Notes: generated by a model from the sequence alone, not told the origin. A stretch of 36,345 nucleotides of DNA from Pinguiococcus pyrenoidosus (GCA_019677205.1 JAAMXY010000568.1:1-36345); one strand, 5' to 3'; positions 1 to 10,681 are shown, counted from the stretch's first letter. Numbers and translations: made by a program.

Positions 1-63
1 ACCCGGATGCACAGGATCGATAAGAGCAGGATCGAAACGGAGCACTGACGTTGACGGGCGCTG

Positions 64-75
64 TGCGCCCGCATG
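64..75 (+). promoter_or_regulatory. Recurrent upstream 12-mer TGCGCCCGCATG, copy 1
   Basis: This 12-mer lies 109 bp before the carotenoid isomerase start. It occurs identically at 4580-4591 before the P1 gene. Its 10-base core recurs at 21780-21789 before hemB. The position suggests a promoter element; the function is inferred only from recurrence. Confidence 0.3.
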
Positions 76-183
76 ATTCCGACGGCCGCGCTGGCGCCAC
101 GGGGGCCTCTCAAGCGGGCGCAACTTGGACCCTCTGCCTCAGCTCTCCCAGGTGGCCATTGGGGCTGGCTCGCGGAAGGCGAG

Positions 184-2102
184 ATGGCGACTTCTGCACT
201 TCTTGGAGCACTGCTTCTCGCAATCCTGCGGCCGGCGGCAGGATTCTCGGCTGTTTCCCAAGGGCTTCGAAGGCCTCTGCAGGTACGAAATGGGGAGAGG
301 AGCGCCGGCCTTGCTCAGAGATTGGGTTAACCACGGAGATGTGTTCGATGCAGGCCCCCTTGCACGCGCTGCGGGCACCGGAGGCTCCAGCCTGGCGAAG
401 GATTCGCTCGTTGAAGGCGTCGGTGGCGGAGGAGAAGGAGCTGTCGACGCCGTCTGCCAGCGACCCGCTGCCCACGGAGCCCGTGGATGTCGTGATCATT
501 GGGGCCGGGCTCGGGGGCCTATGCTGCGGCGCCGTGCTGGCTACCTACGGCTACTCCGTCCACGTCGTCGAGGCCCACTACCATGCAGGAGGCGTGGCGC
601 ATAGCTTCGAGCGCAAGACCAAGGACGGCCGCTACCTCTTCGACTCCGGGCCCAGCTTCTGGGCCGGCTGCGGTGGCGACGGGCTGGTGAACCCCTTGGC
701 GGTGGTCTTGGAGGTGTGCGGCGAGGCGGACAGCATCGAATGGGCGCAGTACGACGGCTGGATGATGTACCAAGCCGACGACGTCTGGCGCTTCAAGGTG
801 GGCCCCGACGGGCTCAAGAATGAGATGGAGAAGCGCGGAGACCAGGAAGGCATCTCCGAGCTGCGGCGCTTCCAGGAGGTGTGCCAGCCGGTCTACGAAG
901 GCGCAGAGGCGATCCCGGCCTTTGCCGTCCGGAACGGCTGGACGGCCGCGATTCCGCTGGTGGGCAAGTACTTCCCTGCGCTGCTGCGCGCTGGCCCCGT
1001 GTCTTCGTACCTCACTGGGCCGGCTTCGGACCTCATGGAGAAGGCCGACATGAAGCGGGAGGGCTTCATGTGGAAGTTCCTGGACCACCTGAGCTTTGCC
1101 TTGAGCGGCCAGCCTGCCGAAGGCACCCTGGGCGCCGCGACGGCGTACACGATGGGCGACCTCTTCAAGCCGGGGTCGCTCATTGACTATCCCATCGGTG
1201 GCGCGGAAGCCGTCGCCGACGCCCTTGTCCGCGGCATCCGCAAGCACCCGAACTGTGGAGTTACCCTGCGGCGGCGCGTCGAGAGCATCCACCTGGACGA
1301 CACCGGCCGCGCGGACGGCGTGTACATCTCGCCCAAGACTTCCGTCCCGCGGGAGCTCGAGAAGGAAGGACCAGGCAAGTCGGAGGATGCGCTCTTCCTC
1401 AAAGCGACGAAAGCCGTGGTGAGCAACGCGGACATCTGGGCCACGTCCAAGCTGCTCCCGTCCAGTCCGCAAGCCGTTCAGAAGGCGAAGGACACGCCAG
1501 ACACGCCTTCCTTCATGCACCTGCATCTCGGGATCGACGCGACCGGCTTGACGGACATCGACATCCACCATTCCTTCATCCTGGACATGGACGTGCCCGT
1601 CGACGCGGAGGACAACTGCGTGCTCGTGAGCATCCCCACCGTCCTGGATCCCAGCCTCGCCCCGGAGGGCAAGCACGTCGTCCACGCGTACACGGCGGGG
1701 TGCACGTCCTACGAAGCCTTCAAGGGCCTCGACCGAAACAGCGACGAGTACAAGAAGCTGCGCGAGGAGCGGGTGCAGGTCCTGTGGAACTGCCTCGAGC
1801 AGATCATCCCGGACATCCGGAAGAGGACGGAGATCAAGATGGAAGGCACGCCCCTCACGCACGAGCGCTTCAACAGGAGGACGAGAGGCACGTACGGACC
1901 TGGGTGGCTCCCCGGCGACGGCTTCCCCGGCCCGGACGCTCTGGGCGTGCCAGGCCTGCTGCAGTGCGGAGACAGCACCTTCCCCGGCATCGGGGTCCCC
2001 GCCGCAGCCGCGAGCGGGACCATCTGCGCAAACAGCATTGCTGGCGTCGGCGAGCACTGGGCGCTCCTGTCCAAGCTGCAGGCCCAGGGGGTCCTGCCGT
2101 AG
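184..2102 (+). CDS. CRTISO: Carotenoid isomerase-like FAD oxidoreductase, plastid-targeted
   Basis: Two exons, 184-282 and 354-2102, encode 615 residues. The 71-bp intron has a GTACGA donor and a GCAG acceptor and joins codons in phase 0. Exon 1 is a 33-residue leader: a hydrophobic signal peptide ending AAGF, then an Arg-bearing stretch, the bipartite signal of red-lineage complex plastids. From about residue 77 there is a Rossmann dinucleotide motif (VVIIGAGLGG, with a Glu at the end of the second strand). Near the C-terminus is GDSTFPGIGVPAAAASG (about residue 571), preceded by GTYGP, both typical of CRTISO and related phytoene-desaturase-like proteins. CRTISO converts poly-cis lycopene precursors to all-trans lycopene in the plastid. 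A CRTISO-like paralogue or a retinol-saturase-type relative cannot be excluded. An unspliced reading from position 51 would lack the leader, so I prefer the spliced model. Confidence 0.86.
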
Positions 2103-2291
2103 CCAAAACCGGGCACTGCGTAGGCCGGCCCGAGACCCTGATGCGATCCACGAATGGACGTGCGCCTCAAGGCGGGGAAGGCGGTACGACTGCTACACAA
2201 CTTACAACGCTTTTCTTATCGTGGAGGCGTGGAGGCCTTTCCTGCTGCACCGAGGAGAACCCATGCGTTCCGCTGGACCCGCCCCAGATGT

Positions 2292-4115
2292 CTAAACCAA
2301 AAGAGCCGATGGCTCTTCTAACAGCTGCTTCACCGTCTTCAAGTACTGCGCTCCAACCGCTCCGTCAACGACCCTGTGATCAAAACTGACCGTCACTGTC
2401 AACACGGGGGCGACCTCATACCCGAGCTCGCTCTCTTCAGAAGGCACCACGCGATCCTCGACGGCTCCCACAGCCATGATCGCAGCTTGCGGGGTGTTCA
2501 CGATGGGGGCCGCAGCCTTCACGCCGAAGGCGCCCAAGTTGACCAGACTGAAGGTGCCATTGCCACTCATCTCAGGCGGCACGTCTCCCGTCTCCTCGAT
2601 GGACGCCGCAGCCTTGGAGAGCACCTGGTTGATCGTCATCAATCCCTCCTCCTTCGCATTAATTACACACGGCGCGACCGTCCCGCCACTTTGCTCGCTG
2701 TTCATGAAGACGTTGACGTCCACGCGGCCGTAGTTGCGAATGACGCCATCCTCAGCACGCCATTCGCTGTTCACCTCCGGCACGGTGTCCATCGCGAGAG
2801 CCGCCGCCTTCACGAGGAAGTCGTTCAGCGTCAAGCCGGCGTCGGCCTCGTCGCCATCACCGCTGTCGAGCTGACCGTTCAACTCGGTGCGCATGCGGAG
2901 AAGCCCCGACACGTTGCAGTCCACCGTGAGGAAGTAGTGGGGCACCGTCTGCTTCGCGTGGGTGAGCTTGGCCGCGAGGTTGATCGCAGTCGGAGACGTC
3001 GGGAAATCCACGAAGTCGCCACCTGCCACCGGCGCCTACATTCAATGGCATTCTCGTTTCAGTAACTTCCAGACTGCATGGCATCCAGAGCTGGGGCAAC
3101 AGGACTCACCTCTGCTCTCGCCGACGTTGCGGGCTGCGCTTGGGCGGCCGATGGCTTGAACTCCATGACGTCCGCGGCAATGATGCGGCCGCCGGGGCCC
3201 GTGCCCTTGATGGCCGAGTAGTCCACACCGCGATCCATCGCGAGCTTCTTTGCGTACGGAGAGATCGCTATCCGACCGCCAGACGAAGACGGTGCCGCCG
3301 CTGGCGCCGGCGTTGCCGGCGCTGGCGAAGGCGGAGCACTGGACGCCGGTGCTTCCTCCTTCGGCTTCTCGGCGGCTGGAGCGGCCGCGGCGCCTCCTTC
3401 CGCTTTGAAGTCTTTGAAAGCGGAGGTATCGACTCCTTCCTCTACCACGACGCATATGGGCGTCCCGACATCGATCTCTCCGTCCCCCGCCGGCACCAAG
3501 ATCTTGGCGAGCACGCCGTCATCTTGCGCTTCGAACCCCACGGTGGCTTTGTCCGTCTCCACTTCGCAAAGCACGTCTCCCGCCGCAAAGGACGCGCCCT
3601 CGTCCACAGTCCAGCTCGTGATCGAGCCAGACTCCATGGTGGGAGACAGCGCCGGCAGGCCCACCACCTCGTGATCGGGCAGGTCTGAGAAGAGCCGCAC
3701 GCCTGGTCTGCTGGATGGGCGGGCGGATCGCCCGAGTCAGGAGCCTTGCAGTCTCGCTGGAAAGTCCAGCTGGGTGCAAGCGTACCTCAGGGCCGGTGCT
3801 GCGCGTGCTAGAACCGAACTGCGGATGCCGCCCGGCACCCTCAACGACACCAGAGTCCTCCGGATCTGCACCTGAGTGCGGAAAACACACAAAACCCAGA
3901 CAGAGGGTGGGGATAAAAACAGCGACTCTCAGATCCTCATATCTTCATGTTGGACGTCCAAGTCAACGCTGGCCTCTTTCCTACACGCCGTATCCCCGAC
4001 ATCTGCGAGCGCAAACGAGAAATGCCCCGGATTTCAGACGTACCGCAGTCAACGTTGCCGGCGGCCCCCGCAGCAGCCGCCCCAAGGACCGCAGGAGCGG
4101 TCTGCGACTGAGCAT
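2292..4115 (-). CDS. DLAT: Mitochondrial pyruvate dehydrogenase E2 (dihydrolipoamide acetyltransferase)
   Basis: Four exons on the minus strand (4115-4044, 3871-3786, 3710-3110, 3035-2292) encode about 500 residues. Exons 1 and 2 encode an arginine-rich presequence free of acidic residues (MLSRRPLLRSLGRLLRGPP onwards), which points to mitochondria. A lipoyl domain follows (ALSPTM, lipoyl Lys about residue 107 in ETDKAT), ending in the mitochondrial-type DTSAFKDF. Next come an Ala/Pro-rich linker, a peripheral subunit-binding domain (about 199-235) and the acyltransferase domain with DHRVVDGA (catalytic His about 473, Asp about 477). It transfers acetyl groups to CoA as the core of the pyruvate dehydrogenase complex. 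Introns are 172, 75 and 74 bp. The acceptor before exon 3 is a tandem CAGCAG, which could include or skip one Ser. The domain exons are firm; the two presequence exons are my splice inference, supported by phase and composition. Confidence 0.85.
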
Positions 4116-4761
4116 GGTGGGTGCTCGTCCTACAGCGTTGTTTCAAGATCATCAGCGGGCGTATTGACGCTGTAGAAAGCTGAGGTATCCAAGTTGGAAG
4201 GGCGCTTGCGAGCGCTTCGAAGCGCGTTTCTCAAAGCTTTTCAGTTTCTTCCCGAGTTCGAAATCCACCGATGCCACGCATCTGGGAGAGTCCGCTCTTT
4301 TACCTCGTGACGCACTCGAGAAGGTCTCGCTGACCCCGGTGGCGCGTAGAGCGACCTGCAAAAGTTGCGACAAGTGTGGCGGCGAAGGCCCGAAGTCCTC
4401 GCGGAGCCGAAGACAGACACGTGCGAGGAAAGATCGAACGCGGATATCAGGATCCTAAGAATGTTTATTTATTTTTGTCCATACAACAATATTAGAATAC
4501 TCTATGATATTGAGCTTGATAATGGTCTTCGCGCAAGATATTTCAAAGTAAGCAAAAGATTTGAATGCGCGCCGGGTCATGCGCCCGCATGCAACGTCTC
4601 TCAGAGGAGCAAAAGAGCGGAAAGCAAATTCTAAATGTTTCAAAATAGGCTACTGGAACCCGGCAGGCAGGCATTTCCCCCTTTGGCGTTCAGCCCCAAG
4701 TATCAAATCAGAAGGCGTAGCAGTGCCGTAGAGAGCCGTCTGTTGCCATCGGAGACTGAAG
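4116..4761. promoter_or_regulatory. Divergent intergenic region, PDH E2 / P1
   Basis: These 646 bp lie between two start codons pointing away from each other. A strongly AT-rich island sits at about 4455-4560 in otherwise GC-rich DNA. The recurrent TGCGCCCGCATG motif lies at 4580-4591. Open frames here are short and not protein-like, so I see no further gene. Confidence 0.5.
4580..4591 (+). promoter_or_regulatory. Recurrent upstream 12-mer TGCGCCCGCATG, copy 2
   Basis: Identical to the element at 64-75. It lies 171 bp before the P1 start codon, just after the AT-rich island. Confidence 0.3.
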
Positions 4762-5221
4762 ATGTCTTTCGCGGATTTGAGCGAGAAGGAGAGGGCCGAC
4801 TTCGCCATCTGCCTGGGGGCTCTGCTGTGCAAGGACGCAGGCGTGGAGGCGTCAGCTGAGACTCTCACGGCCATCATGACGGCGTCCAACTGCACCGTGC
4901 CGGAGCACATCGTGACGCTGTACGCCAACTTCGTTGCCAAGGCGGGAGATCTAGAGAGATTCTTCGGAGGTGAGTACCACAGCGCAGCATACACGGTGGA
5001 GAACGCAGCAGCGCTAAGCCTCGATCCATCCGTGGACCTCTACAGCTCCGGGTGCTGGCGGCGGCGGCGGCGGCGGTGGCGGCGTGGCAGCTGGTGGCGA
5101 TGCGGGAGGCGCGGGCGGAGCAGCAGAAGCAGAGGCAGAGCCGGAGCCGGAGGAGGAGCCGGAGGAAGTGGACCTTGGCGGCGGTATGGATATGTTCGGC
5201 GGAGGCGACGCAGATTACTAG
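4762..5221 (+). CDS. RPLP1: 60S acidic ribosomal stalk protein P1
   Basis: Two exons, 4762-4969 and 5046-5221, encode 127 residues; the 76-bp intron has a GTGAGT donor. The first 70 residues form the helical dimerisation domain typical of P1 (ERADFAICLGALLCKDAG...). A long Gly/Ala hinge follows, partly encoded by a run of GGC codons near 5055-5095, and then an acidic stretch. P1/P2 dimers bind uL10 and recruit translation GTPases to the ribosome. Length fits the family (about 110). The C-terminus is unusual: it reads EEVDLGGGMDMFGGGDADY instead of the near-universal ending DDDMGFGLFD. The downstream frame and stop are fixed by splicing, so this is not a frame error in the model. P2 is a less likely identity because the N-terminus resembles P1. 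Confidence 0.87.
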
Positions 5222-5587
5222 GCGTGAGGCAAGGTAGCGCCGAAATGAAACTCCTTCTGACCCATCCAGCCCCATCGCATATCGTTTTATGCGAGGGAAG
5301 CTGTCATATTGTACATCTTGCAGCTGTGTTGGGAGGGCCTGACTCCCCCAGCTTGCGAAGCGATTTCGGGGCAAGTGGACTAAGTGATCAGGACTCGTCT
5401 GTTCGGCCCGCTGCACAAGCGGTGTTCATCTTGGCCATCGCGAAGCAAGATGTTGCACGGCGGGGTTGCATCATGCGACAAGGAGGCCGCCAGAGCAGGC
5501 CGGGATCGTCTGGTCCTTACACTTTCGGCTTCTACTCTAATGCTCCACATGTCTATCCACGAAGCGCAAAAACCCGTAGCCTGCGTC
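5222..5587. other. Convergent 3' region, P1 / CFAP251
   Basis: These 366 bp lie between two stop codons and presumably carry both 3' untranslated regions. I see no gene, structured RNA or repeat here. Confidence 0.5.
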
Positions 5588-8500
5588 TCAGGCGCCAACC
5601 TCCTCATCTAGGCACAGCACATCGTTTATGAAGTAGTCTATGGTCACTCGGCCCGATTGCAGCTGAGGGTCGCCCGTCAGCACGTCTACAAAAACAAAAA
5701 AATGGGGCACACAGGGAATCAGGGCGTGTGTGAACGACAGACCACTGCCACGAGAACCCATCCTACCTAAGCAATGCATGAGGGCGTGCTCAGTGATGGG
5801 CTCGCCTTCATTCCGGAGAATCTTCAGCAGCTCCTCTCCGCTCAGGTGCCTCGCGCTGCCTGCATGGTGCCAGGACGTCAGACGCCAGACCATCACAGGT
5901 CTTTGGGTATGGCACCGCTTTGACGTACCTCCGAGGATGTGAAAAGCCCGCTCAATGTCCTCTCTTGCGACGTTCTTCACTGGTCTATGGTTCACGAACA
6001 ACTTGACGAACTCCGGGAACGTCATCTCCTTCACAAGCTCGCCCGTCGTCGTGTACTGGCTATACTTCGCTTCCTTGATTGCAATCTCGGAGCCTGCTTG
6101 GCTGGGGTAGTACCCGAGCGCGCGGAAGAGACTTGGAATGGCCGAGAGCGGAACCGTGCCGGTGATCTCCCTGCCATCGATGTTAGCTCTCCAGCTTTCG
6201 AACGTCGTCCACGATCTGATCACAGCCACCAACCTCTCCTTTGTCGTCTCTTCCCCGGCTGTGCACAGCTCTGCGTACGTGAAGTAGTCCCGCAAGGTCT
6301 GATACTCGGCGCCTGGTGGTGCGTCCCGTGTCAGACAGAACCCTGGCGATCCCGATGCAGCGTCGTCTCTGGCGGCGCACGGCAGCGTTCCCGCCACGTA
6401 CCTTCACGCCCGCCCTCGAGCATGTTCACAAAGCTCTCCGTCGCGTCTTCGACGCCTCCCGCAGTCGCCTCCAGCGCCGAGGTGTCGATCTGCACCACAG
6501 CAAAGGTGAGCGATTTGAGGTGTGGGTTGACGCCGCCCTCCCCGCACACTAATCCATGCTGCGTACCTCGAAGAGATTGACCGCCAGGTCCTCTCCACCG
6601 GCTGTGAAGAGCTTGGACATGCCGTTGAAGCACGGCGACACGATACACGTGCTCACGGATCCCGGATGAGCAATGACACCCTAGCAACAGCAACCACGAG
6701 AGAGTAAGCGGCCCGATCCCACGTGCGCTTCTTCGTCGTGCTCCGCCAGCCACGAACCATAATCTTCTCAGGACGACCGTCGAAGGGAAACTGCAGAATG
6801 CCAACGACGCGGTCGCTGGTGGAATAGGCCATGTAGTCGAGGGAAGGCAGACCGCCCTCCTCCCCCTCCGCTTCCCCGCGCGGGATCTTGCACAGCTCCA
6901 CTATTGGCCCGCCGAAAGTGGGCCCCAGAGACGTGCGCCGGCAGAGCTTCGAATCCGCGTTGAACTGCTTGATCTGCGTCAGGGCACCACGTCAGGACTG
7001 GACGTGGCATGCAGCCCCAGCATCAGGCACGCCTTACCTTATACTCCGTGTTTGCCGTGATTAAGCGGTCCTCGAAGTCGTTGTGCAGGTGGGGATGCCA
7101 GGCGACGCAGGTCGGAACGCTCGCCGGGTCACTCTCGATGAGACAGGGTTTCCCTTTCATGACAAGTCCGTCGCAGAAGGAGCTCATCTCCAGGTCGTAC
7201 TCCACCACTTTCTGATCCGCCCCGATGCTGACCAGCGACTCGGTGCCGTCCTCGCGGACCCCGAAGGCAACGCCCGTGATCGAATCGGAGTGCGCCTGAT
7301 GCCGTCCCACGTAGACCCACTGAAGATGCTGTGCAGCGTTGACGTCCCGTCCGTCCTGCTCCTGGGCATCTCTCTTTTCCGCGGCCTGCGCGTGAATCAT
7401 GTGCCCCACGCTCCCAGGTCTCGTGGTGGAATCCAGTCGAAAGAGGGCGACGTGGTGCTCCCGATCGGCGGTTGCCAGGTACGTGCCTGTCTCGGAGAAC
7501 TTGACGATGTGAATCGGCGTCGCGGCGTTCCGGAAGGTGGCGACGTCCTCCAGGGTCGCAGAGTCCATCATCTTCAGGATGCCAGTGGTGAAGCCAACTG
7601 CCAAGAAAGCTTTCGGCTTGCCCTCCGTCTGCGGCACCTCAATCTTCGGGCTCATCGCGAGGCTCCGAGGTCGCAGCACCGGAGGCGGCGGTGCGCGCAC
7701 GCCCGGCGGCACGGTCTGCGACGGATCGTCATAGTCGATGCACGCTCGCACCGTCACGAGTCGCTTCTCGTCAAAGTTCCAGAGCTGCACCGTTCCATCC
7801 AAAATGCCAATGGCCAGCATCGGGGTGATCGGGTCCACCGCCAGCGCGTGGACCTCGTCGGCGACGCCTTGGACCAGCATGACTCCCCGTCGCGCGTCAG
7901 GTTCGATCTCGTGAAACAGTTCGGTGGAGAGGCCGATGATGTAGGCCTTGGCGGTGCCGACGACGAAGTCGGAAGCGACCGCATTTGCGCCCTTCCCGTC
8001 TTCGAGCACGCCCCCGTCTTGCTTGGCCGGGGAGAACGAGACGGACGTGATCTCACCTCCGCTGATGTCTTCAAACCACATCTCCAGGCGGAAGAGCGCA
8101 TCGTAGATGCGCACCGCTCCATCGTCTCCGCCTGTCACGAGGCGATCGCCGAAGGTGGAGAGGCACCGGACCGGCGCATCGGACAGGTGCACCACCTTCA
8201 CGGCCGTGCGCACCAGGCCACAGTCCGGGTCGCTGGGATCCAGGCGCTCCAGCGTCGCGTCCAACGCAGTTGGAGCGTCCCAGAGGATCATATCTCCATC
8301 CGAGGTCGCCGTCACGGCCTGGTTGGAGTTCCCCAAGAAGAGACTGTCCGTGAAGACACCGAAGCTCTGGCGGAAGCTGTGCCTGGAGATGCGGCCGGGC
8401 TGGTAGCGCAGGCTGCCGCTCTCCCAGCTCCAGAACAGCGTGGACTGCTGCCCCGTCGTGAGAATCTCGTGCACGTTGCTAGGGTGCAGTCGCACGCAGT

Positions 8501-8978
8501 GCTGCCGATCCGGGATCTGGATCCGAAGGGTGCAGGTGGGACTCTCTCCGTCTTTCGTCCACTGCCACACGCCCAGCTCCTGCGTCTGGTTGTCCGCATC
8601 CCAGTCGGACAGCAGGACCAAGGTGCTGGCATCTTCCGACAGGTCCAAGGCCAGGACGCCCGTGTCGAACGGACTGAAGATCGTGCGCAAGGGCGTGCCG
8701 TCCGTACTCTCCCACACCACGACCATGCTATCTTCTCCCAGGTCGCCCGTGACCACAAAGCGCCCATCCGCGTTGCGCGCGCTGCAGCAGATGGGGTTGC
8801 AGTGGCCCTGGAGGAGCGTCTGCGTGCGGTGCTCAAAGTCGAAGATCACGCCGGTGTGCGCAGAGGTGTAAAACAGCGCATTGCGCTCGGACGTCGCCAG
8901 ACTGTGAACGCCACGCACGGCGTCCTTGTTGAAGCCGAACGCCCACTTCAAGCGGAGCGCCAGCGGGTCCATGCTCAT
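5588..8978 (-). CDS. CFAP251: Cilia- and flagella-associated protein 251 (WDR66 homologue)
   Basis: Seven exons on the minus strand: 8978-7038, 6973-6758, 6680-6567, 6489-6402, 6312-5929, 5859-5767, 5685-5588, giving 977 residues. The six introns are 64-89 bp and all keep frame. The first methionine (MSMDPLALRLKWAFGFN) starts the region that opens this family. About 700 residues of WD40 repeats follow. The last 250 residues form the C-terminal EF-hand-like domain, with EGGREG, a DYFTYAE segment and EFVKLFVNHRP, as in animal WDR66 and Chlamydomonas FAP251. In those organisms it sits at the base of radial spoke RS3 in the calmodulin- and spoke-associated complex with CFAP61 and CFAP91. Its presence implies motile flagella with radial spokes. 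The donor at 6757 (GTTCGT) is weak, but the join restores the expected sequence. Confidence 0.9.
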
Positions 8979-9390
8979 TCCAGGTTCACTGGGACACCTT
9001 GCCCAGAGAGCGGCGGCTGTACAGCGAAAGATGCGCAAAGTGCCCTCTCGATCAGTCAACCGTTACTCCTTTGAAATGGCGCGAAAACTGCGGATTCAAG
9101 ATTATCAACTTTGTGTATAATTTCGATAATTACGACTCATTACTATCGATAATATTTCAATCTGCAGCCGTCTCCATCTCAAGATCGAAAGAAACCGCAC
9201 AAATTCGAGACAATCCGGCTCTGCTCGCGCCACAACGCCGCTGCTTTCTGCTGTACCTGCGAATCGTCTTGGTGAGCAGCGTTGCGAAGACGCTCGCTTC
9301 AGGTTGTGTCCATTCTGGGTCCAACACGAAGGTGAATAGGCGGCTGGAAAGGGGAGACACGACTTTGCTTCTCGCACAGTGGGAGCGAAG
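8979..9390. promoter_or_regulatory. Divergent promoter region, CFAP251 / WDR91-like
   Basis: These 412 bp separate two outward-facing genes. They hold an E2F-like GGCGCGAAAA at 9078-9087 and an AT-rich island at about 9100-9165. I see no coding signal. Confidence 0.5.
9078..9087. promoter_or_regulatory. E2F/DP-like site (GGCGCGAAAA)
   Basis: The reverse complement reads TTTTCGCGCC, which matches the E2F consensus TTTSSCGC. It lies in the CFAP251/WDR91-like divergent gap, beside an AT-rich island. Function is inferred from the consensus only. Confidence 0.35.
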
Positions 9391-10305
9391 ATGGATTTAA
9401 GCGGCGCTACAGACCTGGTGCTGGAGTTTCTGCTCTTTCGCGGCTACACGAAAAGCTTCCGGAGCCTCCTGCGCGAGCAGAGCGACGACCCGACCTGTGC
9501 GTTCCGAAGCAGCGCCGTCGTGGACCAGCTTTTCCAGTACATCTACCAGCTGGATCTGCAGGCCTTTCAGGACCTCTGGAACTTTTTGGACGCCCGATTC
9601 TTCGCACACCTGGACCGCGAGCATGCCATGGCCATGGAGAAGTGCCGTCAGCGTCTGCTGCGGCTCTACGTCGTCACGTGCATCAAGAAGCAGAAACGGG
9701 AAGAGGCCAAGAACTTCTTCTCACGCTTCGCCGCCGAGCTAGATAGCAGCAGTCGCGTCGGTGCGGAATCCTGGCGGACGTGGTTCGCGGTGCCGTTCCT
9801 CAGCGACCCGCAGAATGACGCCGAGTTTCACGTCTTCTTTCAGGATGACTGGGCAAGCACATTGCGAGAAGCGCTCTACAATGCCTTCTCGATGGTCCTA
9901 AGCTCGACACGGCTGCCGAAGCTCCTCCTCCTGGAGAAATGGTATCAGGAGGGACGCGACGCGTCCAAGTCCATCAACCAAGAAGTCTCGTCCTTTCGCC
10001 AGCAGCTGGAGACCCTTTCCGATCATGCTGCGGAGTCCGGGCAACGCTTGTCCACGTTGCAGTCGCTCGTGAAGATCCTCGCAGAAACGTTGCACAGGGA
10101 GGTGGCTCTGCGAAGCTCGGCAGAGAGGGATAGGCAGAGCGCGCGCATCGCCGAGCTAGGCACCGCAACAGTGAAGATGGCGGCGGCACTAGTTGCGGAC
10201 GCGAACGACACTGTAACTTACGACTTGGACAAGGCGCAGATTGAGAAGGACCTCGTTCAGAAGGCCCAGCAATGGCTCCGAGAAATCGATAATGCTAGGA
10301 TCTAG
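9391..10305 (+). CDS. WDR91-like LisH/coiled-coil protein lacking WD repeats
   Basis: A single exon encodes 304 residues from the first ATG. The N-terminus is LisH-like (DLVLEFLLFRGYTKSFRSL). It continues with the helical region that characterises WDR91 (VVDQLFQYIYQLDLQAF, then a segment like WDR91's KDWFVLPFLPSP here reading RTWFAVPFLSDPQ, and a QDDWASTLREALYNAFS stretch) and a coiled coil at about 185-270. Animal WDR91 binds Rab7 and controls endosomal PI3P, and has WD repeats in its second half; here the gene stops before any. After the TAG at 10303-10305 the same frame stays open for 31 protein-like codons to TAA at 10399-10401. Either a 93-bp in-frame intron (10213-10305) or a true stop would explain this. 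I prefer the true stop, because the candidate intron is purine-rich and reads as amphipathic helix. Confidence 0.7.
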   Translation: MDLSGATDLVLEFLLFRGYTKSFRSLLREQSDDPTCAFRSSAVVDQLFQYIYQLDLQAFQDLWNFLDARFFAHLDREHAMAMEKCRQRLLRLYVVTCIKKQKREEAKNFFSRFAAELDSSSRVGAESWRTWFAVPFLSDPQNDAEFHVFFQDDWASTLREALYNAFSMVLSSTRLPKLLLLEKWYQEGRDASKSINQEVSSFRQQLETLSDHAAESGQRLSTLQSLVKILAETLHREVALRSSAERDRQSARIAELGTATVKMAAALVADANDTVTYDLDKAQIEKDLVQKAQQWLREIDNARI

Positions 10306-10681
10306 ACGCTGTGCGAGGCGCTGGAATTGCGCAGAGGATCAAGCGAGGAAGACAAGAGGATGATTCTGGACGGTCTTGACGTTGTCAAAGAGACGACATA
10401 AATGAAGAACAAGGAGAAGAAGCAGAAGAAGAAGAAGAGGATTCTACGAGAAGGACAAGACTCATTCTTGTGTAGGCCTACATGCTCGACGCGGACACGG
10501 ATTGAGATCTCATCCGAGGGGGGAATTCGTTGCGGAGGCGTCCAGTGGGAAACGTCTGGCCCGCCTTGCATCACTGTGCCACAGATACAACTTCACTTTC
10601 GCCACCCTTGACGTTGCACATGTGAAAATAAGCAGGGTCTTCTCGGGAAGTCTGCAAAAGTCAGCTTGGTAGTTGCCATAC
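10306..10681. other. Gap between WDR91-like gene and SDR pseudogene
   Basis: Apart from the 31-codon in-frame extension to 10401, this holds a purine-rich run at about 10399-10442 and nothing recognisable. The inverted dehydrogenase copy decays into this region. Confidence 0.4.

Noticed and set aside
519-2057. 512-codon open frame antisense to carotenoid isomerase
   Set aside because: Arg/Ala/Val-rich and without domains; it mirrors the codon pattern of the real gene in GC-rich DNA.
7083-9074. 663-codon open frame antisense to CFAP251
   Set aside because: Low-complexity His/Arg/Val-rich product with no recognisable motif; the minus strand carries clear WD40 repeats and consistent introns.
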